A stretch of 64,000 nt of DNA, from the NCBI GenBank assembly GCA_030684395.1, contig JAUXTT010000017.1, positions 1-64,000 of the forward strand, in the 5' to 3' direction. A program made the position numbers and the translations under genes. Every line of letters begins with the position of its first letter. Position 1 is the stretch's first letter. Positions 34,393 to 44,861 of this stretch are shown piece by piece. This DNA comes from Bacteroidota bacterium (lineage in GTDB: Bacteria; Bacteroidota; Bacteroidia; B-17B0; Aurantibacillaceae). The notes below the pieces were generated by a model that was given only the letters and a program-made list of their open reading frames with translations, was not told the origin of the DNA and did no database searches.

Positions 34393-35553
34393 ATGCCCAG
34401 GTTTCAAGGACTCGTAACATCTAAACTTCCTGCCGTAGGAACCACTATATTTTCTGTAATGAGTAAGCTCGCAATGGAGAACAATGCAATCAATCTTTCT
34501 CAGGGTTTTCCTGATTTTAATTGCTCTGAAAAGTTGGTTGAGTTGGTGAATCAAAACATGAAGAAGGGCAATAACCAGTACGCTCCAATGCCGGGTGTAC
34601 CCGCTTTACGTGAACAGATCGCTGAAATGATCCAAGACTTATATGGGACACAGTATAATCCTGATACGGAAATAACAGTTACCGCAGGTGCTACTCAGGC
34701 TATTTATACTGCCATTGCAGCTGTGGTGAGAGAAGGTGATGAGGTTATAGTGTTTGAACCTGCTTACGATTGTTATACTCCTGCTATTATTGTAGCCGGC
34801 GGAAAACCTGTTTACGTGCAATTAAGCCAGCCCGATTTTTCTATTGATTGGCTTGCCGTTAAAAAAGTAATGAGCCATCGTACAAAACTTATTATCATTA
34901 ATACGCCACACAACCCAAGTGGCACCATACTTTCTGATAAAGACATGCAGGAATTGGATAAACTTACAAAGGATACCGATATCATGATATTGAGCGATGA
35001 GGTATATGAACACATGGTGTTTGATAATGGAATTCATCAGAGTGTAGCACGTTTTCCAAATTTAGCTGACCGTAGTTTTTTGATTTCTTCATTCGGTAAA
35101 ACAGTTCACACTACCGGTTGGAAAATGGCTTATGTAGCTGCGCCTGAAAATTTAATGACCGAATTTAGAAAAGTTCATCAGTATTTGGTGTTCTCTTGTA
35201 ACACTCCAATTCAGTATGCTTTGGCAGAGTATATGAAAGATAAAAACAATTATCTGGAACTAAAAAGCTTTTATCAGCAAAAAAGAGATCAGTTTATTAA
35301 ACTAATCAGTTCAAGTAAATTTTCTTTCGAACAAAGCACCGGAACTTATTTTCAATTATTGAATTACTCAGCTATTTCCGATGAGAAGGATACGGATTTT
35401 GCAATACGTTTAACCAAAGAGTTTAAGATAGCATCTATTCCTCTATCGGTTTTTTATCATGAAAATGTAGATAATAGATTATTGCGTTTTTGTTTCGCAA
35501 AGAAGGAAGAAACCCTGGAGAAAGCTGCGGAGATACTGTGTAAAATAAGCTAA
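34393..35553 (+). CDS. Class I/II PLP aminotransferase, methionine aminotransferase (YbdL-like)
   Basis: A 386-residue fold-type I aminotransferase. Family marks are SKLPAVGTTIFSVMSKLAMENNAINLSQGFPDF at the N-terminus, the NTPHNPSGT substrate loop, ILSDEVYEHM with the PLP-ring Asp and Tyr, and the PLP-lysine in SSFGKTVHTTGWK (about residue 236). The N-terminal block and length match YbdL/kynurenine aminotransferase-like enzymes that use methionine, glutamine or aromatic amino acids with 2-oxo acids. The precise substrate cannot be read. A TAnnTTTG-like box lies 1 bp before the ATG, too close to serve this start. Confidence 0.9.
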   Translation: MPRFQGLVTSKLPAVGTTIFSVMSKLAMENNAINLSQGFPDFNCSEKLVELVNQNMKKGNNQYAPMPGVPALREQIAEMIQDLYGTQYNPDTEITVTAGATQAIYTAIAAVVREGDEVIVFEPAYDCYTPAIIVAGGKPVYVQLSQPDFSIDWLAVKKVMSHRTKLIIINTPHNPSGTILSDKDMQELDKLTKDTDIMILSDEVYEHMVFDNGIHQSVARFPNLADRSFLISSFGKTVHTTGWKMAYVAAPENLMTEFRKVHQYLVFSCNTPIQYALAEYMKDKNNYLELKSFYQQKRDQFIKLISSSKFSFEQSTGTYFQLLNYSAISDEKDTDFAIRLTKEFKIASIPLSVFYHENVDNRLLRFCFAKKEETLEKAAEILCKIS

Positions 35554-35562
35554 TACAATTTT

Positions 35563-35662
35563 GCCCGCAGATATCGCGGATTGGCGCAGATTTTTTACTG
35601 TAATATAATAAGTTAAATACAACCGCAAATCCCTCAGCGAAAATCTGCGACATCTGCGGGAC
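35563..35662. repeat. CCCGCAGAT-family inverted repeat, copy G (uninterrupted)
   Basis: The left arm (35563-35596, CCCGCAGATATCGCGGAT...) and right arm (35632-35662, ...CATCTGCGGGAC) form an imperfect hairpin between convergent genes. Neither arm has an insertion at the place where both arms of copy F do, so it serves as the reference state. Confidence 0.7.
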
Positions 35663-35665
35663 ACC

Positions 35666-37480
35666 TTAAGCCTCGGCCATATAGATCTTCTTCTTATCTA
35701 TACTTGCTTTAATGTCTTCCAACTGCCCTTTAGGAATGGAGTTGATAAGTTTACGGGTATAATCCGTTTGAGGGTTGTTACAAATCTCATCTGCATCACC
35801 CATTTCTTCTACTTTTCCTTTATTCATAACCACCATACGGTCGCTCATGAATTTAACTACAGAAAGATCGTGAGAAATAAATATGTAAGTAAACTTAAAT
35901 TCTTTTTTTAATTCATTCAATAAATTTAATACTTGAGCCTGAACAGAAACGTCCAATGCAGAAACGGACTCATCGCAAATAATAAACTTAGGTTGTAAAG
36001 CCAAGGCACGGGCAATACAAATACGCTGACGTTGTCCTCCCGAAAACTCATGCGGATAACGATAAAATTGTTGTTCCGTCATATTCACACGTTTCAGTAA
36101 TTCCATTACTCTTGCTTTACGTTCTGCATTATTTGCGAGAATCCCATGTACTATCATAGGTTCCATAATAGCGTCGCCAATAGTAATACGCGGGTTCAAA
36201 GAAGAATAAGGGTCCTGAAAAATGATCTGAATATCCTTGCGTAAATTACGCATATCTGTACTATTCAGGTTGGTAATATCTTGCCCTCTGAATTTAATGA
36301 TTCCCGATGTAGGTTCAATCAAACGTAATATTGTCCGTCCCAGTGTTGTTTTTCCGCAACCTGATTCGCCCACCAATCCAAGTGTTTCGCCTTCATATAC
36401 ATCAAAAGAAATATCATCCACTGCCTTTACAAAATCTTTTGCTCTGCCAAACATACTTTTATTAATCGGGAAGTATGTTTTAATGTTTGATAGTTCAAGA
36501 ATTTTAGTTCGTTCGTAAAGTTCCTTGTGCTGAGCATCACGTTCTTCTTTGGTAACTACCGCACTTTTTAAAACTTCCTGAATAGATTGCGTTTTTTCAA
36601 TGATCTCACCCGCTTCATTTAATTCCATGAAATTGTTTACAGTAGGCAAAAAGTGAAGGCGTTTGTTTAATGGAGGGCGGCAAGCCAGCAAACCTTTGGT
36701 ATAAGGATGTTGAGGATTACTAAAAATGTCATATACTGATCCTTGCTCAACAATTTTTCCTTTATACATTACAACCACCTTATCGGCAAGTTCAGCAATA
36801 ACTCCAAGGTCGTGTGTAATGAACATAATTCCCATGTCGTTATCACGCTGCAGTTCCAACATCAAATCCAATATTGTTTTTTGAACGGTAACATCCAACG
36901 CTGTTGTTGGCTCATCAGCAATAAGTATACTCGGATTGCAACTCATCGCCATAGCGATCATCACCCGTTGTTTTTGTCCACCCGAAATTTGATGCGGGTA
37001 AGTATCTAAAATATCTTCCGGTCGTGGTAATTGTACTTTTTTAAATAACTCTAATGTTTTTGCTCTTGCTTCTTTTTTCGTAACTTTTTGATGAAGCATG
37101 ATTGCCTCCATTACCTGATCACCGCAGGTATAAACCGGGTTCAAGGAAGTCATGGGTTCCTGAAAAATCATGGCGATCTCATTTCCACGGTATTCACGCA
37201 TTTCTTTTGAAGAAGCTTTTACCAGATCAACTGCACCATTATTTCTTGAGTGATAAATAATCTCGCCGGAAGAGATTCTTCCCGGAGGATTTGGGATCAG
37301 TTTCATAACCGAAAGTGAAGTAACCGATTTTCCGGATCCTGATTCACCAACTATACCAATGGTTTCACCACGGTTAAGAGTAAACGATATATTGTTAACG
37401 GCTTTTACCGTTTCACTTTCTGTTTTAAATTCTGTAACCAGATTTTTAACCTCTAATAAAACTTCTTTAGCTTGACCCAT
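35666..37480 (-). CDS. Oligopeptide-type ABC transporter ATPase, two fused nucleotide-binding domains
   Basis: A 604-residue fusion of DppD- and DppF-like ATPases (GsiA layout). The first half has Walker A GESGSGKS, signature SGGQKQRV and [11 protein letters not shown]; the second has [16 protein letters not shown] and [10 protein letters not shown]. Each half ends in the oligopeptide_trans C-terminal extension with a [15 protein letters not shown]-type motif. The complex should import peptides or small solutes with DppB/DppC permeases and a binding protein, none of which is in this window. The ATG at 37480 is chosen over an upstream TTG. Confidence 0.92.
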   Translation of the reverse strand: MGQAKEVLLEVKNLVTEFKTESETVKAVNNISFTLNRGETIGIVGESGSGKSVTSLSVMKLIPNPPGRISSGEIIYHSRNNGAVDLVKASSKEMREYRGNEIAMIFQEPMTSLNPVYTCGDQVMEAIMLHQKVTKKEARAKTLELFKKVQLPRPEDILDTYPHQISGGQKQRVMIAMAMSCNPSILIADEPTTALDVTVQKTILDLMLELQRDNDMGIMFITHDLGVIAELADKVVVMYKGKIVEQGSVYDIFSNPQHPYTKGLLACRPPLNKRLHFLPTVNNFMELNEAGEIIEKTQSIQEVLKSAVVTKEERDAQHKELYERTKILELSNIKTYFPINKSMFGRAKDFVKAVDDISFDVYEGETLGLVGESGCGKTTLGRTILRLIEPTSGIIKFRGQDITNLNSTDMRNLRKDIQIIFQDPYSSLNPRITIGDAIMEPMIVHGILANNAERKARVMELLKRVNMTEQQFYRYPHEFSGGQRQRICIARALALQPKFIICDESVSALDVSVQAQVLNLLNELKKEFKFTYIFISHDLSVVKFMSDRMVVMNKGKVEEMGDADEICNNPQTDYTRKLINSIPKGQLEDIKASIDKKKIYMAEA

Positions 37481-37609
37481 AGCAACCAAAAATAATAACC
37501 CTTCTACTCAAAACGAGCGAAATACAAAGCTATTTAATTATAGTAAACTTACAAATTTTGACCGCAAAACCCTTAAAATTTCGACAAAACCCTGATTTGA
37601 AAGGATTTT

Positions 37610-38221
37610 TTAACTTAATGCAGATGGTCCTTCGGTTTTTGGTGGTTCAGGATTGATTTTATCGCCGGATGCAGGTTCAATCTGCTTTTTATCTCTTTGC
37701 TTTTTATAAATAAACACGGCAAGAAAAATGAAAGCGGAAAGTAAAACTAGTCCCAGGGTTCCCCAGATCAAACTTCCAGACGACTTTACTACCACCAAAA
37801 AAACAATTGCGAAAAGTAAAATAGTTGCTACTTCATTCCACAAACGTAATTTAATAGAAGAGAGTTTGTAGATCGATTTTTTTTGTTGTGCGAAAATAAC
37901 ATGACATTGAATTTGATATAACCACAAAGCACCAACAAAGATGAGTTTAAGGATCATCCAGGGTTGTGCTATGTAAGCACCCAAATTGCCAACCAACATC
38001 CATGTTCCGAAAATACTGGCTAAAATGGCCGATGGCCAGGTGATTCCAAACCACAACCTTTTTTGCATGATACGAAATTGGTGTACAAGGATCCCTCTTT
38101 CCGGTTCATCCTTATCGTTTGCTTCGCGCTGATAAATAAACAAACGAACAATGTAGAACAAACCGGCGAACCAGGTTACTACAAAAATAATGTGCAGGGC
38201 TAAAACGTATTTTATATCCAT
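37610..38221 (-). CDS. hemJ: HemJ-type protoporphyrinogen oxidase (CopD-like membrane protein)
   Basis: A 203-residue membrane protein with four to five helices. HIIFVVTWFAGLFYIVRLFIY at the N-terminus (His10, Trp17, Arg26), QKRLWFGITWPSAI and PWMILKLIFVGALW match the HemJ (UPF0093) family, whose conserved His and Lys are needed for oxidation of protoporphyrinogen IX in haem synthesis. A charged, proline-rich C-terminal tail (about 172-203) exceeds the usual length. Databases often call this family CopD. A very good promoter sits at the start codon. Confidence 0.82.
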   Translation of the reverse strand: MDIKYVLALHIIFVVTWFAGLFYIVRLFIYQREANDKDEPERGILVHQFRIMQKRLWFGITWPSAILASIFGTWMLVGNLGAYIAQPWMILKLIFVGALWLYQIQCHVIFAQQKKSIYKLSSIKLRLWNEVATILLFAIVFLVVVKSSGSLIWGTLGLVLLSAFIFLAVFIYKKQRDKKQIEPASGDKINPEPPKTEGPSALS

Positions 38222-38228
38222 AATGACA

Positions 38229-38258
38229 CAAAGGTAAGAATGTTATTCGGGTAACAAA
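38229..38258 (-). promoter_or_regulatory. Promoter of hemJ
   Basis: Minus strand: TTTG (plus 38255-38258), 18 nt, TACCTTTG (plus 38229-38236), matching the Bacteroidota consensus with ideal spacing. The -7 box ends seven bases before the ATG, so the mRNA should be leaderless or nearly so. Confidence 0.75.
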
Positions 38259-38263
38259 TTTTG

Positions 38264-38271
38264 TACATTTG
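38264..38271 (+). promoter_or_regulatory. Candidate -7 box for the thioesterase gene
   Basis: TACATTTG matches TAnnTTTG, 20 bases before the ATG at 38292. It forms a compact divergent promoter pair with hemJ. The -33 region is poor. Confidence 0.5.
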
Positions 38272-38291
38272 CCCCTTCAAATATTGTTAAT

Positions 38292-38810
38292 ATGTCGTTC
38301 AAACCAAAATTTGCCCAGGAATCCCTTACTATAAATACGGAACATGTGTTACCAAATGATACCAATCACATTGGTAATTTGTTCGGAGGAAGATTGTTGC
38401 AATGGATGGACATAACAGGTGCAATTGCCGCTCAACGTCATTGCCGCAGAGTTTGCGTTACTGCTACAGTAAACAATGTGTCTTTCAAATATCCTATAAA
38501 AAACAACAGCATTGTTACATTGGAAGCTAAAGTGTCGCGTGCTTTTCATACCAGTATGGAAGTTTTTATTGATGTTTGGGTAGAGGATCAGGTTACGGGA
38601 CAGCGCACTAAATGTAATGAAGCAATTTATACTTTTGTTGCAATTGACCAAAACGGATCACCACTGCCGGTGCCTGAATTAATTCCCGAAACAGAAGAAG
38701 AGAAGAAAAGATTTGAGGGTGCACTTCGCAGGAAACAATTGGCTTTATTGCTTGCAGGCCGTATTAAACCGGACGATGCAACAGAATTGAAAAACCTCTT
38801 TATTCACTAG
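38292..38810 (+). CDS. Hotdog-fold acyl-CoA thioesterase (YciA/BACH-like)
   Basis: A 172-residue cytoplasmic thioesterase of the acyl-CoA hydrolase family. The motif LPNDTNHIGNLFGGRLLQWMDITGAIAAQRH (about 20-50) contains the Asn and Asp that activate water in hotdog thioesterases. SVSFKYPI-type strands and FHTSMEVFIDVWVEDQVTGQRTKCNEAIYTFVAID complete the fold. Hexamers of this family hydrolyse short to long acyl-CoAs. The gene is divergent from hemJ. Confidence 0.92.
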   Translation: MSFKPKFAQESLTINTEHVLPNDTNHIGNLFGGRLLQWMDITGAIAAQRHCRRVCVTATVNNVSFKYPIKNNSIVTLEAKVSRAFHTSMEVFIDVWVEDQVTGQRTKCNEAIYTFVAIDQNGSPLPVPELIPETEEEKKRFEGALRRKQLALLLAGRIKPDDATELKNLFIH

Positions 38811-38975
38811 TTTTCCCAAAATTAGTCTTCCCAATCTTATTTGGCTGTAATCATTTTATTGACTACTTTTAAAACAACTATTTGCAACTATAAAATAGCT
38901 ATGTACAAAGTGTAAGTGCCAATGAAGATGCATGGCTATTTACCTATTATTAATAAAAACAATAGACAGCAAAAT

Positions 38976-41900
38976 ATGAACAAGATTTTTGTTTTATTGA
39001 ATATACTCCTTGCTCAGTTTGTTTCAGCACAGGTCTCAGATAATTTTACAGATGGTGATTACACTGCAAACCCCGTTTGGACTCCTTCAGTACCTGCGGA
39101 TTTTGTGGTCACGGCTAATCAGTTGCAATCCAATAATACTACAGCCAGTAGTACTTTTTATATCAGTACTCCATCTTCAACCTCTAACAACTGTCAATGG
39201 GAGTTTTTTGTGAACTTAAAATTTGCTACTTCGGGTGCCAATTATGTTGATGCTTATCTTACGGCTGACAACAGTGATCTTTCTTCTGCAGCACTAAGTG
39301 GCTATTTTGTAAGAATAGGAAACACCTCGGATGATATCAGTTTATACAAAAATGTGGCAGGTACGCCGGCTATATTAATTGACGGGATTAATACCAGTGT
39401 TAACAGTGCCACCAATAACCTTATTAAAATAAAAGTTACAAGAGATGCCGCTGATCTATTTACTTTAGAAAGAGATATGACGGGAACTGGTACTAGCTAT
39501 GTAAGTGAAGGAACAATTACAGATGCTACTTTCACAACATCGTCTTTTTTCGGTTTTTTAATCAAACAATCAACAGCGAGTTTTTTTCAAAAACATTTTT
39601 TTGATGATATATATGCCGGAGCAATCATAACAGACACGAACCCGCCGGTAATTGTTTCTGCAACACCACTTTCATCAACTACATTGGATGTATTGTTTGA
39701 TGAAGACCTGGACCCGATAAGCTCTCAGGTGGCAACAAATTATAGTGCAGATAATGGATTGGGAAACCCTTCTTCTGCAGTATTGGATGGGGCAAATGCA
39801 AAATTGGTACATCTCACTTTTGCAACTGCTTTTACTAATGGCTTGCAAAACACTCTTACGGTTAATGCTGTTCAGGACCTGCTGGCTAATCCAATAAGTA
39901 ATGGAACAGCAACGTTTTTGTATTTGGTTTTTTCCACACCAACATTTAAAGATGTTATCATTAACGAAATTATGGTGGATGTAAACCCTGTTCCGTCGGG
40001 CGTTCCGGCCAGGCAATATTTGGAAGTGTACAATAGAAGCGCTAATTATTTTGATTTAAATGGCTGGCAATTTAGTGATGCGGTTTCAACTACTACCATT
40101 GCAAGCTCATACACTTTTGCCCCCAATAGTTATGTGTTGATAGCAAAAAGCAGTGATACTGTTTTGTTCACAGGTATAACAAACAAAATCGGAACAGCTA
40201 CTTTTCCAACTTATAATACTTCCGGAGACGATGTTTATTTGAAAGATAATTTAAGCACTGTTATTGATTCGATTAATTACACTACTACCTGGTACAATGA
40301 TGTAGTAAAAGATGATGGGGGCTGGAGCCTTGAACTGATTAACCCTCTGGCTCCTGTAAGTTGTTCCGATCAATCTAACTGGATTGCATCTAATAACCTT
40401 AACGGAGGCACTCCCGGTGTACAAAATTCCGTTTACAACACAACACCAGACGCAGTAGCCCCACAATTTGTTTCGATAACCGTTATTGATTCTGTTACCT
40501 TACAACTTTGTTTTAATGAAGCCATCAGTTCATCCCTAATAACCGTATCTGGCAATTACATTGTTAATGGTGGAATAGGAAGTCCGGCTGCAGTTGTTGC
40601 CAATGGCAGTTTAACCTGCGCAACACTTTCCTTTGCAACGCCTTTTGCAAGCGCTGTATCTTACACGGTTTCTTTTTCAACCTTAACAGATTGCAGCGGA
40701 AATTTTGTAACACCTTCCAATGCTGCTTTCACATACATACAAATGCAATCGCCCGTATTTAATGATGTAGTGATCAATGAGATCATGATTGATGTAAATC
40801 CCGTTCCCGTTGGTGTTCCTGCTAAACAATATTTAGAGATCTATAATAAGAGCACTAAGTATTTTAATTTGAATGGCTGGCAATTTGAAGATGCAGTGTC
40901 TGTCTCTACTATCTCAACTAATTACATTCTGGCTCCTGATACTTATGTATTGATTGCAAAAGCAAGCGATACATCTTTGTTTACAGGTATTACAAATAAA
41001 ATTGGAACAAGCACTTTCCCTACATATAATACTACTGGCGACCCGGTTTATTTGAAAGATAATATTGGCAATGTATTGGATTCTATTAGTTATACCACAG
41101 CCTGGTACAAAGATGCTGCTAAAGACGATGGAGGTTGGAGCCTGGAATTAATTAACCCTGCTTTACCTGCAACTTGCATTGCAGAAGCTAACTGGACCGC
41201 ATCAAATAATGCCAACGGGGGAACACCCGGAGTTCAGAATTCGGTTTATAATATTAGCCCTGATGTAACTGCTCCCATTAGTACAAGCGCAACACCACTT
41301 GATTCTGTTACACTACAAATTTGTTTTAACGAAGCAATGGATCCTGCACTTCTTTCAAATCCTGCAAATTATTCGGTGAGCAACGGGATAGGAAGCCCCG
41401 CAAGCGTTGTAGTGAATACTGGTTTAACCTGCGCTACATTAACTTTTGCTGCCTCGTTTGTTAGTTCAACAACATATACGGTTACGTTTGCAACACTTGG
41501 TGATTGCAGTGGCAATGTTGTTGTTTCCGGCAATGCACAATTTACTTATATCCAAACACAGGCACCCGTATTTGGCGAAGTAATTATTAATGAGATTATG
41601 GTGGATGTAAATCCTGTTCCTGTTGGAGTACCTGCAAAGCAATACCTGGAGATCTATAATAAGAGTACTAAGTATTTTAATTTGAATGGGTGGGAATTTG
41701 CTGATGCGGCTTCTACATCAACTATTGTAAGTTCTTATACGCTTGCTCCGAATTCCTACGTTGTAATTGCTAAATCAACGGATACATCTTTGTTTACCGG
41801 AATCACTAACAAGATTGGTACCGCAACTTTTCCTTCTTATAATGTAACAAGCGATCCTGTTTATTTGTATGATAATGTTGGCAATGTGTTGGATTCTATC

Positions 41901-44852
41901 AATTACACCAATGCATGGTATAATGATGCAACAAAAGATGATGGTGGTTGGAGCCTGGAATTAATTAACCCGACATTAAATGCAAATTGTTTGGATCAAA
42001 GCAACTGGACGGCTTCCAATAATGCAAACGGAGGAACACCGGGGGTTCAGAATTCGGTTTATGATATTAGCCCAGATGTAACGGCTCCCTTATTTTCTTC
42101 TATTGCTGTTATCGATTCTCTTACTCTTGAGGTTTGTTTTAATGAAGCAATCAGTGCTACTTTGATTAATTCAGCTGGAAGTTATTCTGTTAATTCAGGA
42201 ATTGGAAACCCGGCTTCGGTTGTGGTTAATAATACACTTAGTTGTGCAACATTACTATTTTCAACATCATTTGTAAGCCAAACAACTTATACGCTGTCGT
42301 TTGGTTCGTTAGCTGATTGCAGTGGAAATGTGGTTAGCCCCGGTTCATCAGCATTTACCTATATTCAAACACAAAACCCTTCGTTTAATGATGTGGTGGT
42401 AACGGAGCTAATGATAGATGTAAACCCTGTTCCTGTTGGTGTTCCCGCTAAACAATATTTAGAATTATATAATAAGAGTACAAAATATTTTAGTTTAAAT
42501 AATTGGCAGATCAGCGACAAGGTAAGCTCATCTGTAATTATTACCAATTACATTTTTGCACCAAATGCTTATATTTTAATCACTAAGCTTGCAGATACTT
42601 CTTTATTTGTTGGTATCAGTAACAAGATTGGAACAAGTACTTTCCCGGGTTATAATACAACGGGTGATGGTGTATACATTCAGGACGCTTTAGGTAATTA
42701 TGTTGATTCATTAAACTACGATGATAGCTGGTATAGAAATAGCGTGAAAGATGATGGAGGCTGGAGCCTTGAATTAATTAACCCAACACTAAATGTAAAT
42801 TGTGAGGCTTCCGAAAACTGGATAGCAAGCAATGATGCAGATGGCGGGACTCCGGGAACACAGAATTCAGTGTACAATATTACGCCGGATGTTACTGCTC
42901 CTTATACAACTTTGGTTTCGGTAACTGATTCTTTGCACATAACAGTTTGTTTCAATGAAGGAATCAGTTCTAATTTAATTGGAATTGTTACAAATTATTC
43001 AGTTTCCAATGGAATCGGTACACCTGTTTCTGCGGTTGTTTCCGGTACAAATAGTAAATGTGTTGACCTGCTGCTTGCTAATCCCCTGCAAAATCAAACT
43101 AATTATGTACTTACGATGACTAACCTGGCTGATTGTTCAGGAAATCTTATAAGCCCTGATTCAATAAATTTCAGCCATTATATTGCAAAACCTTATGATG
43201 TTGTAATAAACGAATTGTTTGCCGATCCGGATCCTCCGGTAGGTTTACCTACCAATGAATACATTGAATTGTATAATAAAACAGCTTATGCAATTTCTTT
43301 GAAAGACTGGAAACTGACAGTGGGGAATAATGATATTATGATTCCCGATGCCGTTATTCAGCCTGATAGTTTTGTTGTGTTGATTGATGACGCTTCCCTG
43401 AATGCGTTTATTAATGAAGGTTATGGAGCATATCCATTGATAGTGCTAAACGGGATGTCATCTTCAGAATTAAATGTAAGTGATGAAGATGTTATAATAA
43501 GTGATAAAAATAATAATGTTATTTCCTTTGTTCATTATTATGACTCATGGTATGGTGATGTTTCAAAAGAAAGTGGCGGCTGGAGTCTTGAACAGATTGA
43601 TCCGCTTAATCCTTGTGCCGGAGCAGCTAACTGGCGTGCATCTGTAAATGTGCTTGGAGGAACCCCCGGAAATGTGAATTCAGTAAATGCATCCAATCCT
43701 GATAATACCGCTCCTCAATTGGTAAGGGTGAATGTGATTAGTACGGATACAATTGTAGCTGTGTTTAATGAGTCAATGCAATATTCACCTCTTTTAAATC
43801 TTTCAGCGTATTCTATTAGCAATGGTATCGGAACCCCTATTTCCATTACGCCAAAAGCACAGGAATTTACCCAGTGTATTATTAAGCTTGCGGTACCGCT
43901 ACAAGCAACTACTATTTATACATTAACGGTAACGAATACACTTTATGACTGTGCGGGTAATGCCATAACAACGGAGAATACTGCCCGTTTCGGATTGCCC
44001 CAGGGCCCGCTTGCAGGTGATGTGGTGATTAATGAATTGCTTTTTAATCCAAAAACTGACGGAGTGGATTATGTGGAGCTATATAACAACTCTTCTAAAA
44101 TAATTGACCTGTATGATGTTTATATTGGAGAAGGAAGTGCTACCAGTACCATTATAGTTGATAGTTTGCAGATCACCACCGATGGCTATCAATTGTTTCC
44201 GGGAGAATATGTGGCACTTTCAAAAGATGGTAATGCGGTAAAATCACACTATACAACTCCGAACCCGAAATGGTTTTTAGATTGCGCTATTCCTGCAATG
44301 AACACAACGGACGATATAGTTGTGATAGCAGATATTAATGGAAACGAAATAGACAAAGTGGCTTACAGCGATAACATGCATTTCGCTTTATTGAATGATT
44401 TAAAAGGCGTTTCATTGGAAAGGATTGATTTCAACAGGCCTTCATCAGATAAAACAAACTGGAATTCGGCTTCAGCAAATGTTGGATTTGGGACGCCTGC
44501 ATACCGCAATTCGCAATACATGCAAACGCAAGAAACAGGAACTTTTTCGGTTGAGCCTGAAATTTTTTCGCCCGATAACGATGGGTATCAGGATGTAGTT
44601 ACAATTAATTACCTCGTGGAAAGCCCCGGATTAGCAGGAAATGTAACCATCTACGACAGCAAAGGCGTTTTAATCCGTCGTTTAGTGAAAAATGAAAACC
44701 TTGCAATAAGTGGAAGTTATAGCTGGAATGGAATTACCGAACAAAATGAAAAAGCCCCTATTGGAATTTATATCATCTATTTCGAAACATTCAGTACATC
44801 AGGTGATGTGCAAAAACATAAACTAACTTGTGTATTGGCAGGTAAACTGTAA
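38976..44852 (+). CDS. Giant secreted lamin-tail-domain repeat protein
   Basis: About 1958 residues, exported (MNKIFVLLNILLAQFVSAQ). An N-terminal LamG-like region (about 25-230) precedes alternating SbsA/Big-type Ig-like domains and six lamin-tail domains (LTDs) opening near nt 39945, 40758, 41571, 42384, 43194 and 44016. Each LTD contains INEIMxDVNPVP, KQYLEIYNKSTKYF, LINP, GGTPGxQNSVY and DxTAP. The first four are spaced exactly 813 nt (271 codons). The last about 95 residues (FSPDNDGYQDVVTINYLV ... APIGIYIIYFETF) form a FlgD-Ig/CHU_C-like C-terminus, suggesting T9SS-dependent display. It is likely an adhesin or surface-layer component. The frame opens at 38916, but the signal peptide begins at 38976. 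Confidence 0.88.
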   Translation: MNKIFVLLNILLAQFVSAQVSDNFTDGDYTANPVWTPSVPADFVVTANQLQSNNTTASSTFYISTPSSTSNNCQWEFFVNLKFATSGANYVDAYLTADNSDLSSAALSGYFVRIGNTSDDISLYKNVAGTPAILIDGINTSVNSATNNLIKIKVTRDAADLFTLERDMTGTGTSYVSEGTITDATFTTSSFFGFLIKQSTASFFQKHFFDDIYAGAIITDTNPPVIVSATPLSSTTLDVLFDEDLDPISSQVATNYSADNGLGNPSSAVLDGANAKLVHLTFATAFTNGLQNTLTVNAVQDLLANPISNGTATFLYLVFSTPTFKDVIINEIMVDVNPVPSGVPARQYLEVYNRSANYFDLNGWQFSDAVSTTTIASSYTFAPNSYVLIAKSSDTVLFTGITNKIGTATFPTYNTSGDDVYLKDNLSTVIDSINYTTTWYNDVVKDDGGWSLELINPLAPVSCSDQSNWIASNNLNGGTPGVQNSVYNTTPDAVAPQFVSITVIDSVTLQLCFNEAISSSLITVSGNYIVNGGIGSPAAVVANGSLTCATLSFATPFASAVSYTVSFSTLTDCSGNFVTPSNAAFTYIQMQSPVFNDVVINEIMIDVNPVPVGVPAKQYLEIYNKSTKYFNLNGWQFEDAVSVSTISTNYILAPDTYVLIAKASDTSLFTGITNKIGTSTFPTYNTTGDPVYLKDNIGNVLDSISYTTAWYKDAAKDDGGWSLELINPALPATCIAEANWTASNNANGGTPGVQNSVYNISPDVTAPISTSATPLDSVTLQICFNEAMDPALLSNPANYSVSNGIGSPASVVVNTGLTCATLTFAASFVSSTTYTVTFATLGDCSGNVVVSGNAQFTYIQTQAPVFGEVIINEIMVDVNPVPVGVPAKQYLEIYNKSTKYFNLNGWEFADAASTSTIVSSYTLAPNSYVVIAKSTDTSLFTGITNKIGTATFPSYNVTSDPVYLYDNVGNVLDSINYTNAWYNDATKDDGGWSLELINPTLNANCLDQSNWTASNNANGGTPGVQNSVYDISPDVTAPLFSSIAVIDSLTLEVCFNEAISATLINSAGSYSVNSGIGNPASVVVNNTLSCATLLFSTSFVSQTTYTLSFGSLADCSGNVVSPGSSAFTYIQTQNPSFNDVVVTELMIDVNPVPVGVPAKQYLELYNKSTKYFSLNNWQISDKVSSSVIITNYIFAPNAYILITKLADTSLFVGISNKIGTSTFPGYNTTGDGVYIQDALGNYVDSLNYDDSWYRNSVKDDGGWSLELINPTLNVNCEASENWIASNDADGGTPGTQNSVYNITPDVTAPYTTLVSVTDSLHITVCFNEGISSNLIGIVTNYSVSNGIGTPVSAVVSGTNSKCVDLLLANPLQNQTNYVLTMTNLADCSGNLISPDSINFSHYIAKPYDVVINELFADPDPPVGLPTNEYIELYNKTAYAISLKDWKLTVGNNDIMIPDAVIQPDSFVVLIDDASLNAFINEGYGAYPLIVLNGMSSSELNVSDEDVIISDKNNNVISFVHYYDSWYGDVSKESGGWSLEQIDPLNPCAGAANWRASVNVLGGTPGNVNSVNASNPDNTAPQLVRVNVISTDTIVAVFNESMQYSPLLNLSAYSISNGIGTPISITPKAQEFTQCIIKLAVPLQATTIYTLTVTNTLYDCAGNAITTENTARFGLPQGPLAGDVVINELLFNPKTDGVDYVELYNNSSKIIDLYDVYIGEGSATSTIIVDSLQITTDGYQLFPGEYVALSKDGNAVKSHYTTPNPKWFLDCAIPAMNTTDDIVVIADINGNEIDKVAYSDNMHFALLNDLKGVSLERIDFNRPSSDKTNWNSASANVGFGTPAYRNSQYMQTQETGTFSVEPEIFSPDNDGYQDVVTINYLVESPGLAGNVTIYDSKGVLIRRLVKNENLAISGSYSWNGITEQNEKAPIGIYIIYFETFSTSGDVQKHKLTCVLAGKL

Positions 44853-44861
44853 TACTTTTTT

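Noticed and set aside
39945-44100. Regular DNA repeats as a CRISPR array or tandem satellite
   Set aside because: The 813-nt period is an open reading frame of lamin-tail and Ig-like domains; no short repeat-spacer pattern exists.
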